Of a DNA stretch of 43,341 bases, positions 28,714 through 36,962 are shown piece by piece. This stretch comes from Nocardia asiatica NBRC 100129. GTDB taxonomy: Bacteria; Actinomycetota; Actinomycetes; Mycobacteriales; Mycobacteriaceae. A program made the position numbers and the translations under genes. The DNA is taken from positions 1 to 43,341 of the forward strand of contig NZ_BAFS01000463.1 in NCBI RefSeq assembly GCF_000308415.1, read 5' to 3'. The notes under the pieces were generated by a model. It did not search any database and had not been told where the DNA came from. It worked only from the letters and a program-made list of their open reading frames with translations. Each line of letters begins with the position of its first letter. Within the stretch, counting starts at the first letter, position 1.

Positions 28714-29018
28714 CACTGCCTCCATGTGTTTCCTCCCGCGCTGGAACGGTCCCAGCACAGACCCACCGCTGTCGGTGTATCCAGCGATATCGACGCCCGA
28801 TCCACACAGAATTCATCGGTGCGGCCGAGATCGTGCCCACGCTCCCGCCAACACCCTGAACGCGACCATCCGCATCAGTCGGTACTCGCTGCCCAAACGC
28901 GCGAACCTCCAAGTCCGGCTCCGGCCCGTGCAGAACGCGTGAACCCGGGTGCCGGGTTGATCGCGGGGCGGCCGATGGATCTCCGATGGAGCGCAGTGGC
29001 CATGACAGGATCTCGGTT
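28714..29018. other. Divergent promoter region of monooxygenase and VOC genes
   Basis: About 305 bases with no ORF of coding character; expected to carry both promoters. I saw no clear -35/-10 pair or operator. Confidence 0.45.
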
Positions 29019-29435
29019 ATGCCGATCTCCACCAGTTCGTTCGACCATGTCCGCTTGACGGTGACCGACATCGACCGATCCCGGGCCTTCTATGACGCCG
29101 TGTTCGGATGGCCGATCGCTTGGGAGTGTCCCGCCGACGCGGACGAAACCACTCGTGCGCGATTCGGTTTCCTCTTCGGTGGTGTGATCTACCAAATGGG
29201 TGATGCGCTGCTCGGACTTCGTCCTGTCGCCAGCGACGAGTTCGACGAGGATCGAGTAGGACTCGACCACCTCGCCTTCGCCCTCGCCACTCGGGCGGAT
29301 CTCGATTCGGCGGCTGCCTTGCTCGATGAACTCGGCATCGCGCACGCGGGGGTGAAGGATCTCGGTCCCATGTACATTCTGGAATTCCGCGATCCGGACA
29401 ATATCGCGCTGGAATTGGTTGTACGCAAACAGTAA
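29019..29435 (+). CDS. Glyoxalase/bleomycin-resistance/VOC-superfamily protein
   Basis: 138 aa from ATG 29019; an upstream in-frame ATG at 28986 gives an unlikely N-terminus. It is a single VOC module pair: SFDHVRLTVTDIDRSRAFYD, then FGWPIAWE, FLFGGVIYQMG, VGLDHLAFALATRADLDSA and GPMYILEFRDPDNIALELVV. The metal-binding pattern is present: His in FDHVRL, His in LDHLAF, Glu in ILEFRDPD. Such proteins are metal-dependent lyases, isomerases or dioxygenases, or bind antibiotics. Divergent from the FAD monooxygenase, with which it may form a catabolic unit. A perfect hairpin follows the stop. Confidence 0.9.
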   Translation: MPISTSSFDHVRLTVTDIDRSRAFYDAVFGWPIAWECPADADETTRARFGFLFGGVIYQMGDALLGLRPVASDEFDEDRVGLDHLAFALATRADLDSAAALLDELGIAHAGVKDLGPMYILEFRDPDNIALELVVRKQ

Positions 29436-29450
29436 GCGCTTCGTCGCGCA

Positions 29451-29475
29451 GGCGCGGCACCACAGGTGCCGCGCC
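29451..29475. terminator. Strong hairpin terminator after VOC gene
   Basis: GGCGCGGCACC at 29451-29461 pairs perfectly with GGTGCCGCGCC at 29465-29475 around ACA. It starts 16 bases after the stop and lies between convergent genes (VOC forward, HxlR reverse), so it may serve both. Confidence 0.65.
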
Positions 29476-29575
29476 AAGCCGGTGAGCACCGTGCTCGAGC
29501 GCGCCAGAGTACGTGGGGTGGAGCGCTACTCACGCACATTCATCCGCGCCGACACCAGGTCACCGCTACTTCGGA

Positions 29576-29965
29576 TCAGGTTCGCCGGTGATGTGCCCGG
29601 TCTCGGGCGTCGTAATCCTGTCGGGCCTGTTCGACCTTGTCCAGGTTCACCGACCATTCGGCGAGTGTGGCGAACAGTGGCGCCAGACTGCGCCCCAGTT
29701 CGCTGATCTCGTACTCCACCCGGGGTGGGACCTCGGGGTGATAGGTGCGCACGACGAGCCCGTCGCGTTCCAGTTGCCGGAGCCGCTGCGTCAGCACCTT
29801 GGGCGTGACCGTTGTGATGCGGCGTTCCAGCTCGCTGAACCGTTGCCGCCCGAATTCGTTGAGCGTCCACAGGATCGGCGTGGTCCAGCGGCTGAAGACG
29901 AGATCGACCACCGGAGCGATCGGGCACGCCAGTTCCGGAGGGACCTGCGATGTGGTCTCGGTCAC
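29576..29965 (-). CDS. HxlR-family winged-helix regulator
   Basis: 129 aa from GTG 29965 (a TTG at 29971 gives two more residues). It is an entire HxlR domain: CPIAPVVDLVFSRWTTPILW, FSELERRITTVTPKVLTQRL, LERDGLVVRTYHPEVPPRVE and YEISELGRSLAPLF. The early Cys14 (LACPI) is the position used by redox-sensing HxlR members such as YodB/HypR. It is divergent from the NmrA-like gene, with a palindromic site between them, the standard arrangement for an HxlR repressor and its oxidoreductase target. Confidence 0.92.
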   Translation of the reverse strand: MTETTSQVPPELACPIAPVVDLVFSRWTTPILWTLNEFGRQRFSELERRITTVTPKVLTQRLRQLERDGLVVRTYHPEVPPRVEYEISELGRSLAPLFATLAEWSVNLDKVEQARQDYDARDRAHHRRT

Positions 29966-29982
29966 CTGCAACCCACTTTCCC

Positions 29983-30012
29983 CTAGGTACCTACTAGCTC
30001 TTGGACAGTACC
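29983..30012. promoter_or_regulatory. Palindromic operator candidate for HxlR regulator
   Basis: TAGGTACCTA at 29984-29993 is a perfect ten-base palindrome, enclosed by CTAG at 29983-29986 and 29994-29997. GGTAC (29986-29990) and GTACC (30008-30012) form a wider inverted pair. The site lies between the divergent HxlR and NmrA-like genes, where it could control both. Confidence 0.55.
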
Positions 30013-30053
30013 GTCACCGAGTGCATCGAACAATCGAGGAACAGGAGACACAG

Positions 30054-30875
30054 ATGATCGTGGTGACGGGAGCGACCGGAAATGTGGGGCAGCCGCTCGT
30101 GCAGGCACTCGTCCGGGCTGGTGAGCCGGTGATCGCAGTGTCCCGGAGTGCGGTCGGGGTTCCTGCGGGCGTCCGGCATCACCAGGCCGACTTGACCGAG
30201 CCGCAGAGCCTCGAGCCGGCCCTGCGGGGAGCTGCGGCGATATTTCTGCTGACCTCCCCGGACTTCTTGGCAGCCAACGGCGATCTCGAAGCCGTGCTCG
30301 ACGTCGTGCGTGCGGCCGATGTGCCGCGCGTGGTTATGTTGTCGTCCCTTGGCGTCGGCACGGGACGACACCCTTCGGCGCTGGAAGACGCTGTCGTGCA
30401 GTCGGGTCTGGAATGGACGATGTTGCGGCCGGGTAACTTCGACTCCAACTCGCTTCAATGGGCCGATATGGTCCGTACACAGCGGGTGGTCGCGGCGCCG
30501 TTCGGCGATGTCGCGATCCCGGCCGTCGATCCGGCCGACATCGCCGAGGTAGCCGCCGTCGCGCTGCGTGAGCCAGGACACCAGGGCAGCATCTATACGC
30601 TGACCGGGCCGGAACCGATCTCACCCCGGCAGCAGGCCGCGGCGATCGGCGCCGCATTGGGTGAGTCGGTGCGGTTCGTCGAGCAGAGCCGAGCGGAAGC
30701 GCGGGCCCAGATGCTGACATACATGCCCGAGCCGGTCGTGGAGGCCACACTCGGCGTGCTCGGCACACCGTCCGCCGCCGAGCGAGCCGTGAGCCCCGAT
30801 ATCGAACGACTCCTGGGACGCCCGCCCCGCACCTTCTCCGAATGGATGGCACGCACCATCACGGCGTTCAAGTGA
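30054..30875 (+). CDS. NAD(P)H-binding NmrA/azoreductase-like oxidoreductase
   Basis: 273 aa from ATG 30054 with RBS AGGAGACA. Rossmann fold with MIVVTGATGNVGQPLVQALV (GxxGxxG), a strand-loop VIAVSRS, ADLTEPQSLEPALRGAAAIF, VVMLSSLGVGTG and LEWTMLRPGNFDSNSLQWAD. The C-terminal part GSIYTLTGPEPISPRQQAAA is typical of NmrA-like quinone-oxidoreductase or YtfG/QOR2-type proteins controlled by HxlR. NAD(P)-dependent reductase or redox sensor. Its stop overlaps the next start (GTGA), so the two are translationally coupled. Confidence 0.9.
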   Translation: MIVVTGATGNVGQPLVQALVRAGEPVIAVSRSAVGVPAGVRHHQADLTEPQSLEPALRGAAAIFLLTSPDFLAANGDLEAVLDVVRAADVPRVVMLSSLGVGTGRHPSALEDAVVQSGLEWTMLRPGNFDSNSLQWADMVRTQRVVAAPFGDVAIPAVDPADIAEVAAVALREPGHQGSIYTLTGPEPISPRQQAAAIGAALGESVRFVEQSRAEARAQMLTYMPEPVVEATLGVLGTPSAAERAVSPDIERLLGRPPRTFSEWMARTITAFK

Positions 30876-31270
30876 CCCGCCACAAGCCGCTGTCGGCCTC
30901 GGCCGAGGCGTTCTTGGCCGAACCGCTGTCCGCCACACTGACGACCATTCGGCCGGACGGTTCACCGCACGCAACGCCGGTCCGCTTCACCTGGGAGAGT
31001 GACCTGCGGCTGGCGAGGGTCATGACGGTCGGCTCCTCGCGCAAGGCCCGCAACCTGGCGGCGAATCCGGGCAGCCGCGTCGCCCTGTGCCAGGTGGACG
31101 GTTTCCGCTGGATCACGCTCGAGGGCACGGCGACCATGTCGGACGATTCACGCGCGGTGGCCGACGGCGCGTCCCGGTACCTCAGGCGTTATCAGTCGCC
31201 GCCGCCGAACCCGCCAGGGCGGGTCGTCCTCATGATCGCGGTGGACAACGTCATGACCCTCAACACCTGA
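30872..31270 (+). CDS. Pyridoxamine-phosphate-oxidase-like (F420/FMN PPOX) protein
   Basis: 132 aa from GTG 30872, overlapping the preceding stop by four bases; the longer frame from 30842 would run through the upstream gene. Split-barrel fold motifs: LSATLTTIRPDGSPHATPVR, ARVMTVGSSRKARNLAANPG, VALCQVDGFRWITLEGTATM. This resembles TIGR03618-type F420-dependent PPOX proteins, common in mycobacteria and nocardiae. Expected to reduce a small molecule with F420H2 or flavin. It belongs to the HxlR-controlled run; the following gene starts after 39 bases. Confidence 0.85.
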   Translation: MTRHKPLSASAEAFLAEPLSATLTTIRPDGSPHATPVRFTWESDLRLARVMTVGSSRKARNLAANPGSRVALCQVDGFRWITLEGTATMSDDSRAVADGASRYLRRYQSPPPNPPGRVVLMIAVDNVMTLNT

Positions 31271-31309
31271 CCTCGATGGTCGAACCGAATTCCAACACGG
31301 AGTAAGCAC

Positions 31310-32215
31310 ATGCCTGTCGCACACGTCCTCGACTCGACGATCTACTACCAGGAGATGGGCACCGGGGTGCCGCTGATCTTCCTGCACGGCAACCCCACCT
31401 CCTCGCACATGTGGCGGCACATCCTTCCGGCCGTCGGCGGCTCCGGCCGCAGGCTGGCGCCCGACCTGATCGGGATGGGGAACTCGGGCAAGCCGGACAT
31501 CGCCTACACCTTCGATGATCACTCTCGATACCTCGACGCGTGGTTCGACGCCCTCGGCCTGGACGACGTCATCCTGATCGGGCACGACTGGGGCGGGGCG
31601 CTCGGCTTCGACTGGGCAGCCCGCCATCCCGGCCGGGTGCGCGGCACAGCGTTCACCGAGACGATCGTGAAGCCGATGGCTTGGCAGGAATTCCCCGAGG
31701 CCGGGCGGGAACTGTTCGAATCCATCAAGACCCCGGGAACCGGCGAGGCGATGATGCTCGACCAGAACATGTTCATCGAGATGCTACCCGGCACCGTCGC
31801 TGTTCCCCTCGCCGTGGAAGATCTCGACATCTACCGCAAGCCGTACCCGACGCGCGAGAGTCGCACACCGCTGCTGCAATGGGCGCGTTCGATGCCGCTG
31901 GGCGGGGAACCAGCCGACGTCGTGGCCAGAATCGAACGGTACGACGACTGGCTGGCGACCAGTGCCGAGATCCCCAAGCTGCTGCTCAGTTTCCAGCCCG
32001 GCCCCGGGTCGATGATGGGACCAGAACTCAACGCATGGTGTGCCGCCAACATCGCCGGTCTGGAAATCGCCGAACATGACCTCATCGCCGGTCACCACAC
32101 CCCGGAAGACCGACCCGAAGCGATTGCCACCGCCCTCACCTCCTGGCTGGACAAGCACAACCTGCGAGCAGATGGCGGCAGATTGCCGCAGCTGTCCGTG
32201 CAAAAGGGGCGCTGA
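31310..32215 (+). CDS. dhaA: Haloalkane dehalogenase, HLD-II type
   Basis: 301 aa from ATG 31310 with CGGAG upstream. Every key element of DhaA-type enzymes is seen: HGNPTSSHMW with halide-binding Asn28, APDLIGMGNSGKPD, GHDWGGALGF with nucleophile Asp93 and halide-binding Trp94, TAFTETIVKPM with catalytic Glu117, and GHHTPEDRPEA with catalytic His near 262/263. The cap region LDQNMFIEMLPGTV and the GEPADVVARIERYDDWL segment closely follow the Rhodococcus enzyme. It hydrolyses carbon-halogen bonds of haloalkanes to alcohols in the cytoplasm. The extra Arg/Gly-rich tail (ADGGRLPQLSVQKGR) is not in DhaA. Probably regulated with the upstream PPOX gene. Confidence 0.92.
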   Translation: MPVAHVLDSTIYYQEMGTGVPLIFLHGNPTSSHMWRHILPAVGGSGRRLAPDLIGMGNSGKPDIAYTFDDHSRYLDAWFDALGLDDVILIGHDWGGALGFDWAARHPGRVRGTAFTETIVKPMAWQEFPEAGRELFESIKTPGTGEAMMLDQNMFIEMLPGTVAVPLAVEDLDIYRKPYPTRESRTPLLQWARSMPLGGEPADVVARIERYDDWLATSAEIPKLLLSFQPGPGSMMGPELNAWCAANIAGLEIAEHDLIAGHHTPEDRPEAIATALTSWLDKHNLRADGGRLPQLSVQKGR

Positions 32216-32343
32216 CCGGCGGGCTCAACCTCCCGGAGCGCCACCGGTGCAAGCGTGAGATGCCGTTCGACTTACCACTACGTTGCGCCACCGACGGGAT
32301 GGCGGTGGTGTTTGCGAGGCGAGAACCTGTCAAACCGCAGAGT

Positions 32344-33261
32344 ATGTCGAACGGTCTCACAGCAGTTCATCATCGGCGAGCGGACATTCGCGGAATCGAC
32401 ACCTTCTACCGGGAAGCGGGCCCTGCCGATGCCCCTGTCCTGCTGTTACCGCATGGCTATCCCGGGTCGTCCTATGTGTACCGTGGGCTCCTGGCGGCAT
32501 TGGGTGTTCGGTGGCGACTGATAGCTCCGGATCTGCCCGGTTTCGGCTACAGCGCCACCCCGTCTCCGGAAGAGTTCGCCTACACCTTCGATGGGTACGC
32601 CGGGTTCCTGCAAGCGTTCGTGGACGAGTTGGCGCTCTCGGAATATGTTCTCTACCTGCATGATTACGGCTCTCAGTTCGGTTTCCGGCTCGCTTTGGCC
32701 GCGCCTGATCGAGCGCGGGGACTGATCATCCAGAACGGTGACATATACGCGGACGCCTTCGGTCCCAAATATGACTTCCTGACCAAGCTGTGGAATGATC
32801 CTGGCCCCGAATCGCGCCACCGCATGGCTCAGCACGTGAGCCTGGAAGGATTTCGCAGCGAGTACTTGGGCGAATTGCCCGACGCGATGGCGGCACGGAT
32901 CAGCCCCGACCTCTGGACTTTGCACTGGACACTGATGTGCACACCGCAACGCACGGCCAATCTGATCCGACTGCTGGAAGATCAGCCTTCCACTTTGGGC
33001 TGGTTCCCGAAGGAACAGCAGTACTTGCGCGAGCAGGCCCCACCCACTCTCATCGTGTGGGGTGTCCATGACGGATACATGCCCGAGCAGTCGGCCCGCG
33101 CCTACACGCGTGATCTCCCGGATGTTCCGCTGCATCTGTTCGGCGGTGGGCATTGGCTGCTGGAAACACATCTGGCCGAAGTCGTCCCGCTGGCAGACGA
33201 GTTCCTGGCACAGGTCTATGGCGTCGACCGGCGTCTCGGTACTGCAACGGCGCTCAGGTGA
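32344..33261 (+). CDS. Alpha/beta hydrolase, dehalogenase/epoxide-hydrolase-like
   Basis: 305 aa from ATG 32344 (frame open to ATG 32260; no good RBS at either). Motifs: LLPHGYPGSSYVY, APDLPGFGYSATP, YLHDYGSQFGFRLAL with Asp107 as nucleophile, VWGVHDGYM (acid region) and GGHWLLETHL (His270). Like the protein at 20760 it has Asp-Tyr where true haloalkane dehalogenases have Asp-Trp, and HGYP in place of HGNP. The two are related (shared DYG elbow, WG-HD and GH-LETH) and different from the neighbouring DhaA-type enzyme. An epoxide hydrolase or fluoroacetate-dehalogenase-like function is possible. It follows the dhaA-like gene after 128 bases. Confidence 0.88.
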   Translation: MSNGLTAVHHRRADIRGIDTFYREAGPADAPVLLLPHGYPGSSYVYRGLLAALGVRWRLIAPDLPGFGYSATPSPEEFAYTFDGYAGFLQAFVDELALSEYVLYLHDYGSQFGFRLALAAPDRARGLIIQNGDIYADAFGPKYDFLTKLWNDPGPESRHRMAQHVSLEGFRSEYLGELPDAMAARISPDLWTLHWTLMCTPQRTANLIRLLEDQPSTLGWFPKEQQYLREQAPPTLIVWGVHDGYMPEQSARAYTRDLPDVPLHLFGGGHWLLETHLAEVVPLADEFLAQVYGVDRRLGTATALR

Positions 33262-33313
33262 GTGGGTGTCATCGTCGCCGGTAGTGGGATAGGCGGGCTT
33301 GGTGTTGTCGTGA

Positions 33314-34090
33314 TCACCACCGTATGGCGCTGAAATCTATCGGTTGAGGGCGAAGGGCTTTGACACGTTCCGCCAGGCCCCGCATCCGGAGCGCCATCTC
33401 GTCCGCCGGAAGCTGTCGGCGATCCCCATGACCGGGCAGCAGCCATTCGAAACGAAGCCGATCAGCCGATCGCGCCAGCGACTCGGCCAGTACTTCGACC
33501 GAATACCAGGTGACGGTCTCGGCGATTTCGATGTCTTCGGTGGTGCGGGACCAATACAGGCTGTCCCCGCTGAAACAGTATCGGTCGTCGACCATATAAA
33601 GCACGCTTCCCTCGGTGCGGCCCGGAAACGGATGCGCCATTACACCGTCGACGATCTCCACGGGATCGGTTCCCCGTATTATCTGATCGGCATCCGGGGC
33701 CGAATCGAGATCACCCTCGTGAATCCACAGTCGTGCCCGGAACCGGTCCGCGTAGCGTCGGCCGTGCGCGGCGTGATCACGGTGGGTCAGCAGAACGTCC
33801 GTCACCACGCCGAGCGTCTCGTATCGCGCTGCCAGCGACTCGCTCCAGCGTGGCGTATCGACCATGAGGTTGCCGCCGCGGCGTCGCAGCAGATAGGAGT
33901 TGGCTCCCGCAGTGTGCGACGAATTGTGGCCACACAGGTGAACACCCTCGTCCAGGCGCATCGGGAAAGGGTCGAACGCCGTGTCGAGCGGCACGTTCCC
34001 ACGCCGAACCGATCGGGTTTGACAGGCGAATGCTGCCGCGGCCAGAGCCCTTTCCTCGGATTCGTCGCGCGGTTGACGCGACGAGGCCAC
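33314..34090 (-). CDS. MBL-fold metallo-hydrolase
   Basis: 258 aa from GTG 34090. The N-terminal 40 residues are not part of the fold (RDESEERALAAAAFACQTRS). MBL-fold features then appear: SYLLRRRGGNLMVDTPRW, THRDHAAHGRRYADRF in place of THxHxDH, HPFPGRTEGSVLYMVDDRYC, FSGDSLYW and LLPGHGDR with the last metal His. The shortened THRDHxxH motif is found in a distinct MBL clade in actinomycetes and still offers metal ligands. Substrate unknown; probably cytoplasmic hydrolysis. Divergent from the serine protease gene and convergent with the hydrolase ending at 33261. Confidence 0.85.
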   Translation of the reverse strand: MASSRQPRDESEERALAAAAFACQTRSVRRGNVPLDTAFDPFPMRLDEGVHLCGHNSSHTAGANSYLLRRRGGNLMVDTPRWSESLAARYETLGVVTDVLLTHRDHAAHGRRYADRFRARLWIHEGDLDSAPDADQIIRGTDPVEIVDGVMAHPFPGRTEGSVLYMVDDRYCFSGDSLYWSRTTEDIEIAETVTWYSVEVLAESLARSADRLRFEWLLPGHGDRRQLPADEMALRMRGLAERVKALRPQPIDFSAIRW

Positions 34091-34312
34091 CCGCTCGACT
34101 GACCACCGAGGTGCCGTTGCAGTGTCAGATGAGATCCGAGGTCCGGTTTCCGCATCGCCGGTGTGGGTAGTTCCGCTGGCACGCAGGAAAGTTCGTGCTG
34201 GATCGAGACTTCGGCCGTGGGAGACGATGCGGATGTCGAGTTTGTCGACGGCAGTTCAGGGCACGGCTCGGGCCCGGTCGCGGGTGCTCTGCACGGTCCG
34301 GTGGGAGGAACA

Positions 34313-34984
34313 ATGACTCATTCGCTGATGAAGGTGGTCGCCACGGCGGCTCTGGCGTGCGGCCCGGTCTCGGTCGGCACAGGAACGGCGGTCGCTGTTC
34401 CGCAGCTACCGCCACCGCCGATCGGCGGTGGATCGGGAATCGTGATCGACGACGAGGCCGAGTGCACGCTGACCACTATCGGCCACGACGCAGAGGGCCG
34501 GTTGATAGGTCTGACGGCGGGCCATTGCGGCGACCCCGGCGCGCGCGTCACGTCCCTGACCTATCCCAGCTACGGGGTGCTGGGGCGCTTCGTCCACGCC
34601 GATCACGAACTGGACTACGCGATCATCGAATTCGATGCCGCACGGGTGGATCCCGCCCGGGACATCGGTGGATTCCGCATCGACGGGCTCGGCGCTCCCG
34701 CGCAGTTTCCCGACGTCGTCTGCAAGAAGGGCCGGACCACCGGTCAGACCTGTGGCGTCGCCTGGGGCGACATGATGGGCGACAGCAGGGACACCTGGAC
34801 CCAGATGTGTGTGCTCAAAGGCGATTCCGGCGCGCCGGTGGTGATCGGTTCCACCCTGGTCGGGATGGTCAACGCCTATCTGGGAATCGGGTGTTTGGGG
34901 CCCGAGGTAGGAACCGACATCAACGCGATACTCGCCGATATCGACGCCCGCAACGACATTGGCGCGGGATTCCGTCCCATCTGA
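34313..34984 (+). CDS. Secreted trypsin-like serine protease (S1)
   Basis: 223 aa from ATG 34313, RBS GGAGGAAC; the frame is open to 34163 but this start gives a signal peptide. Residues 1-29 form a Sec signal (KVVATAALACGPVSV, cut near AVAVP). The catalytic triad is His71 in LTAGHC, Asp101 in ELDYAIIEFD and Ser172 in KGDSGAPVV. Paired cysteines are visible (51/72; in VCKKGRTTGQTCG; QMCVLKGD with GIGCLG), suggesting an exported, disulfide-stabilised enzyme. Length and motifs match the small S1 proteases of actinomycetes related to chymotrypsin-like secreted enzymes. A strong hairpin follows about 100 bp downstream. Confidence 0.92.
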   Translation: MTHSLMKVVATAALACGPVSVGTGTAVAVPQLPPPPIGGGSGIVIDDEAECTLTTIGHDAEGRLIGLTAGHCGDPGARVTSLTYPSYGVLGRFVHADHELDYAIIEFDAARVDPARDIGGFRIDGLGAPAQFPDVVCKKGRTTGQTCGVAWGDMMGDSRDTWTQMCVLKGDSGAPVVIGSTLVGMVNAYLGIGCLGPEVGTDINAILADIDARNDIGAGFRPI

Positions 34985-35087
34985 TACGCACGAGTCGATT
35001 CATGCCCGGCCAAGGGCGATACCGCATCCCGCGAGGACCCAGTCTGCGATGTCGGACATCCGATGAGCGCTTGCGCTGCCGGGGTGA

Positions 35088-35131
35088 GAGGCCGAGGCGG
35101 GGTGACGGCGTCCCCGGTCCGCCTCGGCCTC
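35088..35131. terminator. Strong hairpin between convergent protease and lectin genes
   Basis: GAGGCCGAGGCGG at 35088-35100 and CCGCCTCGGCCTC at 35119-35131 form a perfect 13-base-pair stem around an 18-base loop. It lies between two converging genes and could terminate both transcripts; the usual T-run is absent. Confidence 0.6.
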
Positions 35132-35193
35132 GAGAGAGCGAGCATAACCCGGGCCGGTGAACGCCGACCCGCACGAACGCATTGGTGATCGGG

Positions 35194-36705
35194 CTATGGG
35201 CGGGTCACCTCGGTGGCTTGGAGGTTGCGCAGGATGCCGTCACCGGCCTCGTGCTGAGACGGGTAGAGCAGTTGCACGGCCACGGTCAGGGGTGTGCCGG
35301 GCTCGATGGTGTGGGTGTCATCCGGTGTGGCGATGACGACCGATCCGCCGGTGCCGTCCTCGAGCACCTTGTACCACTGCGTCTGCTGGGGATTGATGCG
35401 AGTTCGTGGCGGGACGTCGAAGCGGATCTCCCACCACACCACCCGCTGCTCGTGGGCGGCCAAGGTGAGGTCATAGCTGATGACCCAGCCCTTCGCGTCC
35501 TCGGGCCAGGTCTGGGGCCACTGCCCGACGATCACGGGGGAGACGGTGACGGGGGGCCTGTCGACCTCGGTGGTGACCGAGCCGTAGTGCCGTTCGGCGG
35601 TGTTGGCGCGTGAGGGAGAGGTGATGAGGCTGGTGCAGGTGAGCCGGCCCTCGAATTGCGGGTCGATGGTGCCGGTCAGCTTGATGACCGCTTTGCTGCC
35701 CTTGGGCAGGTCGATCGGCATGTGTAAGCCGTCGCTGACCGAACCGGTGCCGCAGACGGCCCCGTTCTCGGGCTGGCAGGTCACCTCCAGATCGGTCAGC
35801 TCTGTCGGGATGGCGGCGTCCAGCACGGCGTCAGGGGCGTCGTTGGGGCCGAGATTCTGCACGCCGATGGTGTAGGTGATCCGATGCCCCGACTGCGCTG
35901 TCTGCGGGCCGCTGATCTCGAGCGGCATTTCCGCGGGCAAGGTCACCTTGAGGTTCCTGATGCGGTGGTAGGCGGTCGCGGCGCCGGTTCCGGCTGCGAA
36001 GCCCAATTTGAGGGTTTCGGGCATGGCTGGCTGACCGCTGGCGCCGGCGAGATCGAAGTTGTCGATCAGCAGGGTGCCGTTGGGATTGGTTTTGTCGGCG
36101 TGGCGCACGGTGAGCCGTCCCCCGATGATGGAGACCTGGATGTGGGCGCCGCGCTCCCACGCCGCGCGGAATCCGCCCGGCACCTGCACGCCGGTGAGCC
36201 ATGCGAACCCTTCTCGGAGATTGCCCGCTCCGCGCACCCCGACCGTGTTGGGCCGTTGCGCGCCGCCTCCGGTACCGGCCAGCGGTGTGGCGTAGTTCCC
36301 GTAGTTGTCGAAGCCGACGCCGACGAACCCGGCGGTGACTCCCGGCGCGACGATCTGCCCGGGCGAGGACTTCGTGACCGAATAACCGAGTGCGGCGCCG
36401 ATGCCGCCCGGCTGCGTCGTCTGCGCGCCGTCGATCACGTACACGCTGAAGCCGTCACCGAGCATGGCCGCTCCCTCGCAGGAGTAGTCGAAGTCGATGG
36501 TGACCCCCAGCGTGGAGGAGAACGCCTGGTCGAGGAACGCCGTCCCGGCCTTGGAATTGGCGTTGGGAGTCAGCTCCAGACTGCCGTCGTGCAGCCGCGC
36601 GCTGCCCAGCAGCTGCCAGTGTGGGTTGGTCGGCGCCTCCTGGGTGAACGATTCAACGATCGGGAACTGCGCCTGCTGGATGGTGACCGGTGCATACGTC
36701 GTCAT
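35194..36705 (-). CDS. L-type lectin-like protein with DUF11 repeat
   Basis: 503 aa from ATG 36705 with an excellent RBS (GAGGAGGATT). Residues about 10-245 look like a concanavalin/L-type lectin beta sandwich: ELTPNANSKAGTAFLDQAFS, VTIDFDYSCEG, GDGFSVYVIDG, VGVGFDNYGNY and IRNLKVTLPAEM. About 250-370 is a DUF11 domain (SGHRITYTIGVQNLGPNDAP). The last 120 residues form another beta domain (KGWVISYDLTLAAHEQRVVW). Known proteins of this kind bind carbohydrates outside the cell. This one has no signal peptide: the N-terminus (TTYAPVTIQQAQFPIVESFT) is not hydrophobic. It may leave by another route or act inside. It lies just before the deoxysugar operon but on its own transcript. Confidence 0.85.
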   Translation of the reverse strand: MTTYAPVTIQQAQFPIVESFTQEAPTNPHWQLLGSARLHDGSLELTPNANSKAGTAFLDQAFSSTLGVTIDFDYSCEGAAMLGDGFSVYVIDGAQTTQPGGIGAALGYSVTKSSPGQIVAPGVTAGFVGVGFDNYGNYATPLAGTGGGAQRPNTVGVRGAGNLREGFAWLTGVQVPGGFRAAWERGAHIQVSIIGGRLTVRHADKTNPNGTLLIDNFDLAGASGQPAMPETLKLGFAAGTGAATAYHRIRNLKVTLPAEMPLEISGPQTAQSGHRITYTIGVQNLGPNDAPDAVLDAAIPTELTDLEVTCQPENGAVCGTGSVSDGLHMPIDLPKGSKAVIKLTGTIDPQFEGRLTCTSLITSPSRANTAERHYGSVTTEVDRPPVTVSPVIVGQWPQTWPEDAKGWVISYDLTLAAHEQRVVWWEIRFDVPPRTRINPQQTQWYKVLEDGTGGSVVIATPDDTHTIEPGTPLTVAVQLLYPSQHEAGDGILRNLQATEVTRP

Positions 36706-36962
36706 ATCGAATCCTCCTCGCTGCCGCATATGCCATGAGATGAGCGATTACGCCACACAGATCGACTCCGCCGCAGATCCAGCGAAGCCCCGGTTCATCG
36801 ATGCCGCTCCCGGCCGGCAGCCAAGAGCCGCACCGTCGACAGTAGGAACATCCGAGCGCTGCCGATTCACCTCTTTCGAGTGAATCGGGGCAGCCGCCAC
36901 CGCCGTCCACCGCCATTCCGCACGACCCGGGCTTTCCGTTCTCGCCGACCCTGACGCGTCTG

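Noticed and set aside
28676..28942. 88-codon forward frame in the monooxygenase/VOC intergenic region
   Set aside because: No RBS, overlaps the monooxygenase start and shows no family features.
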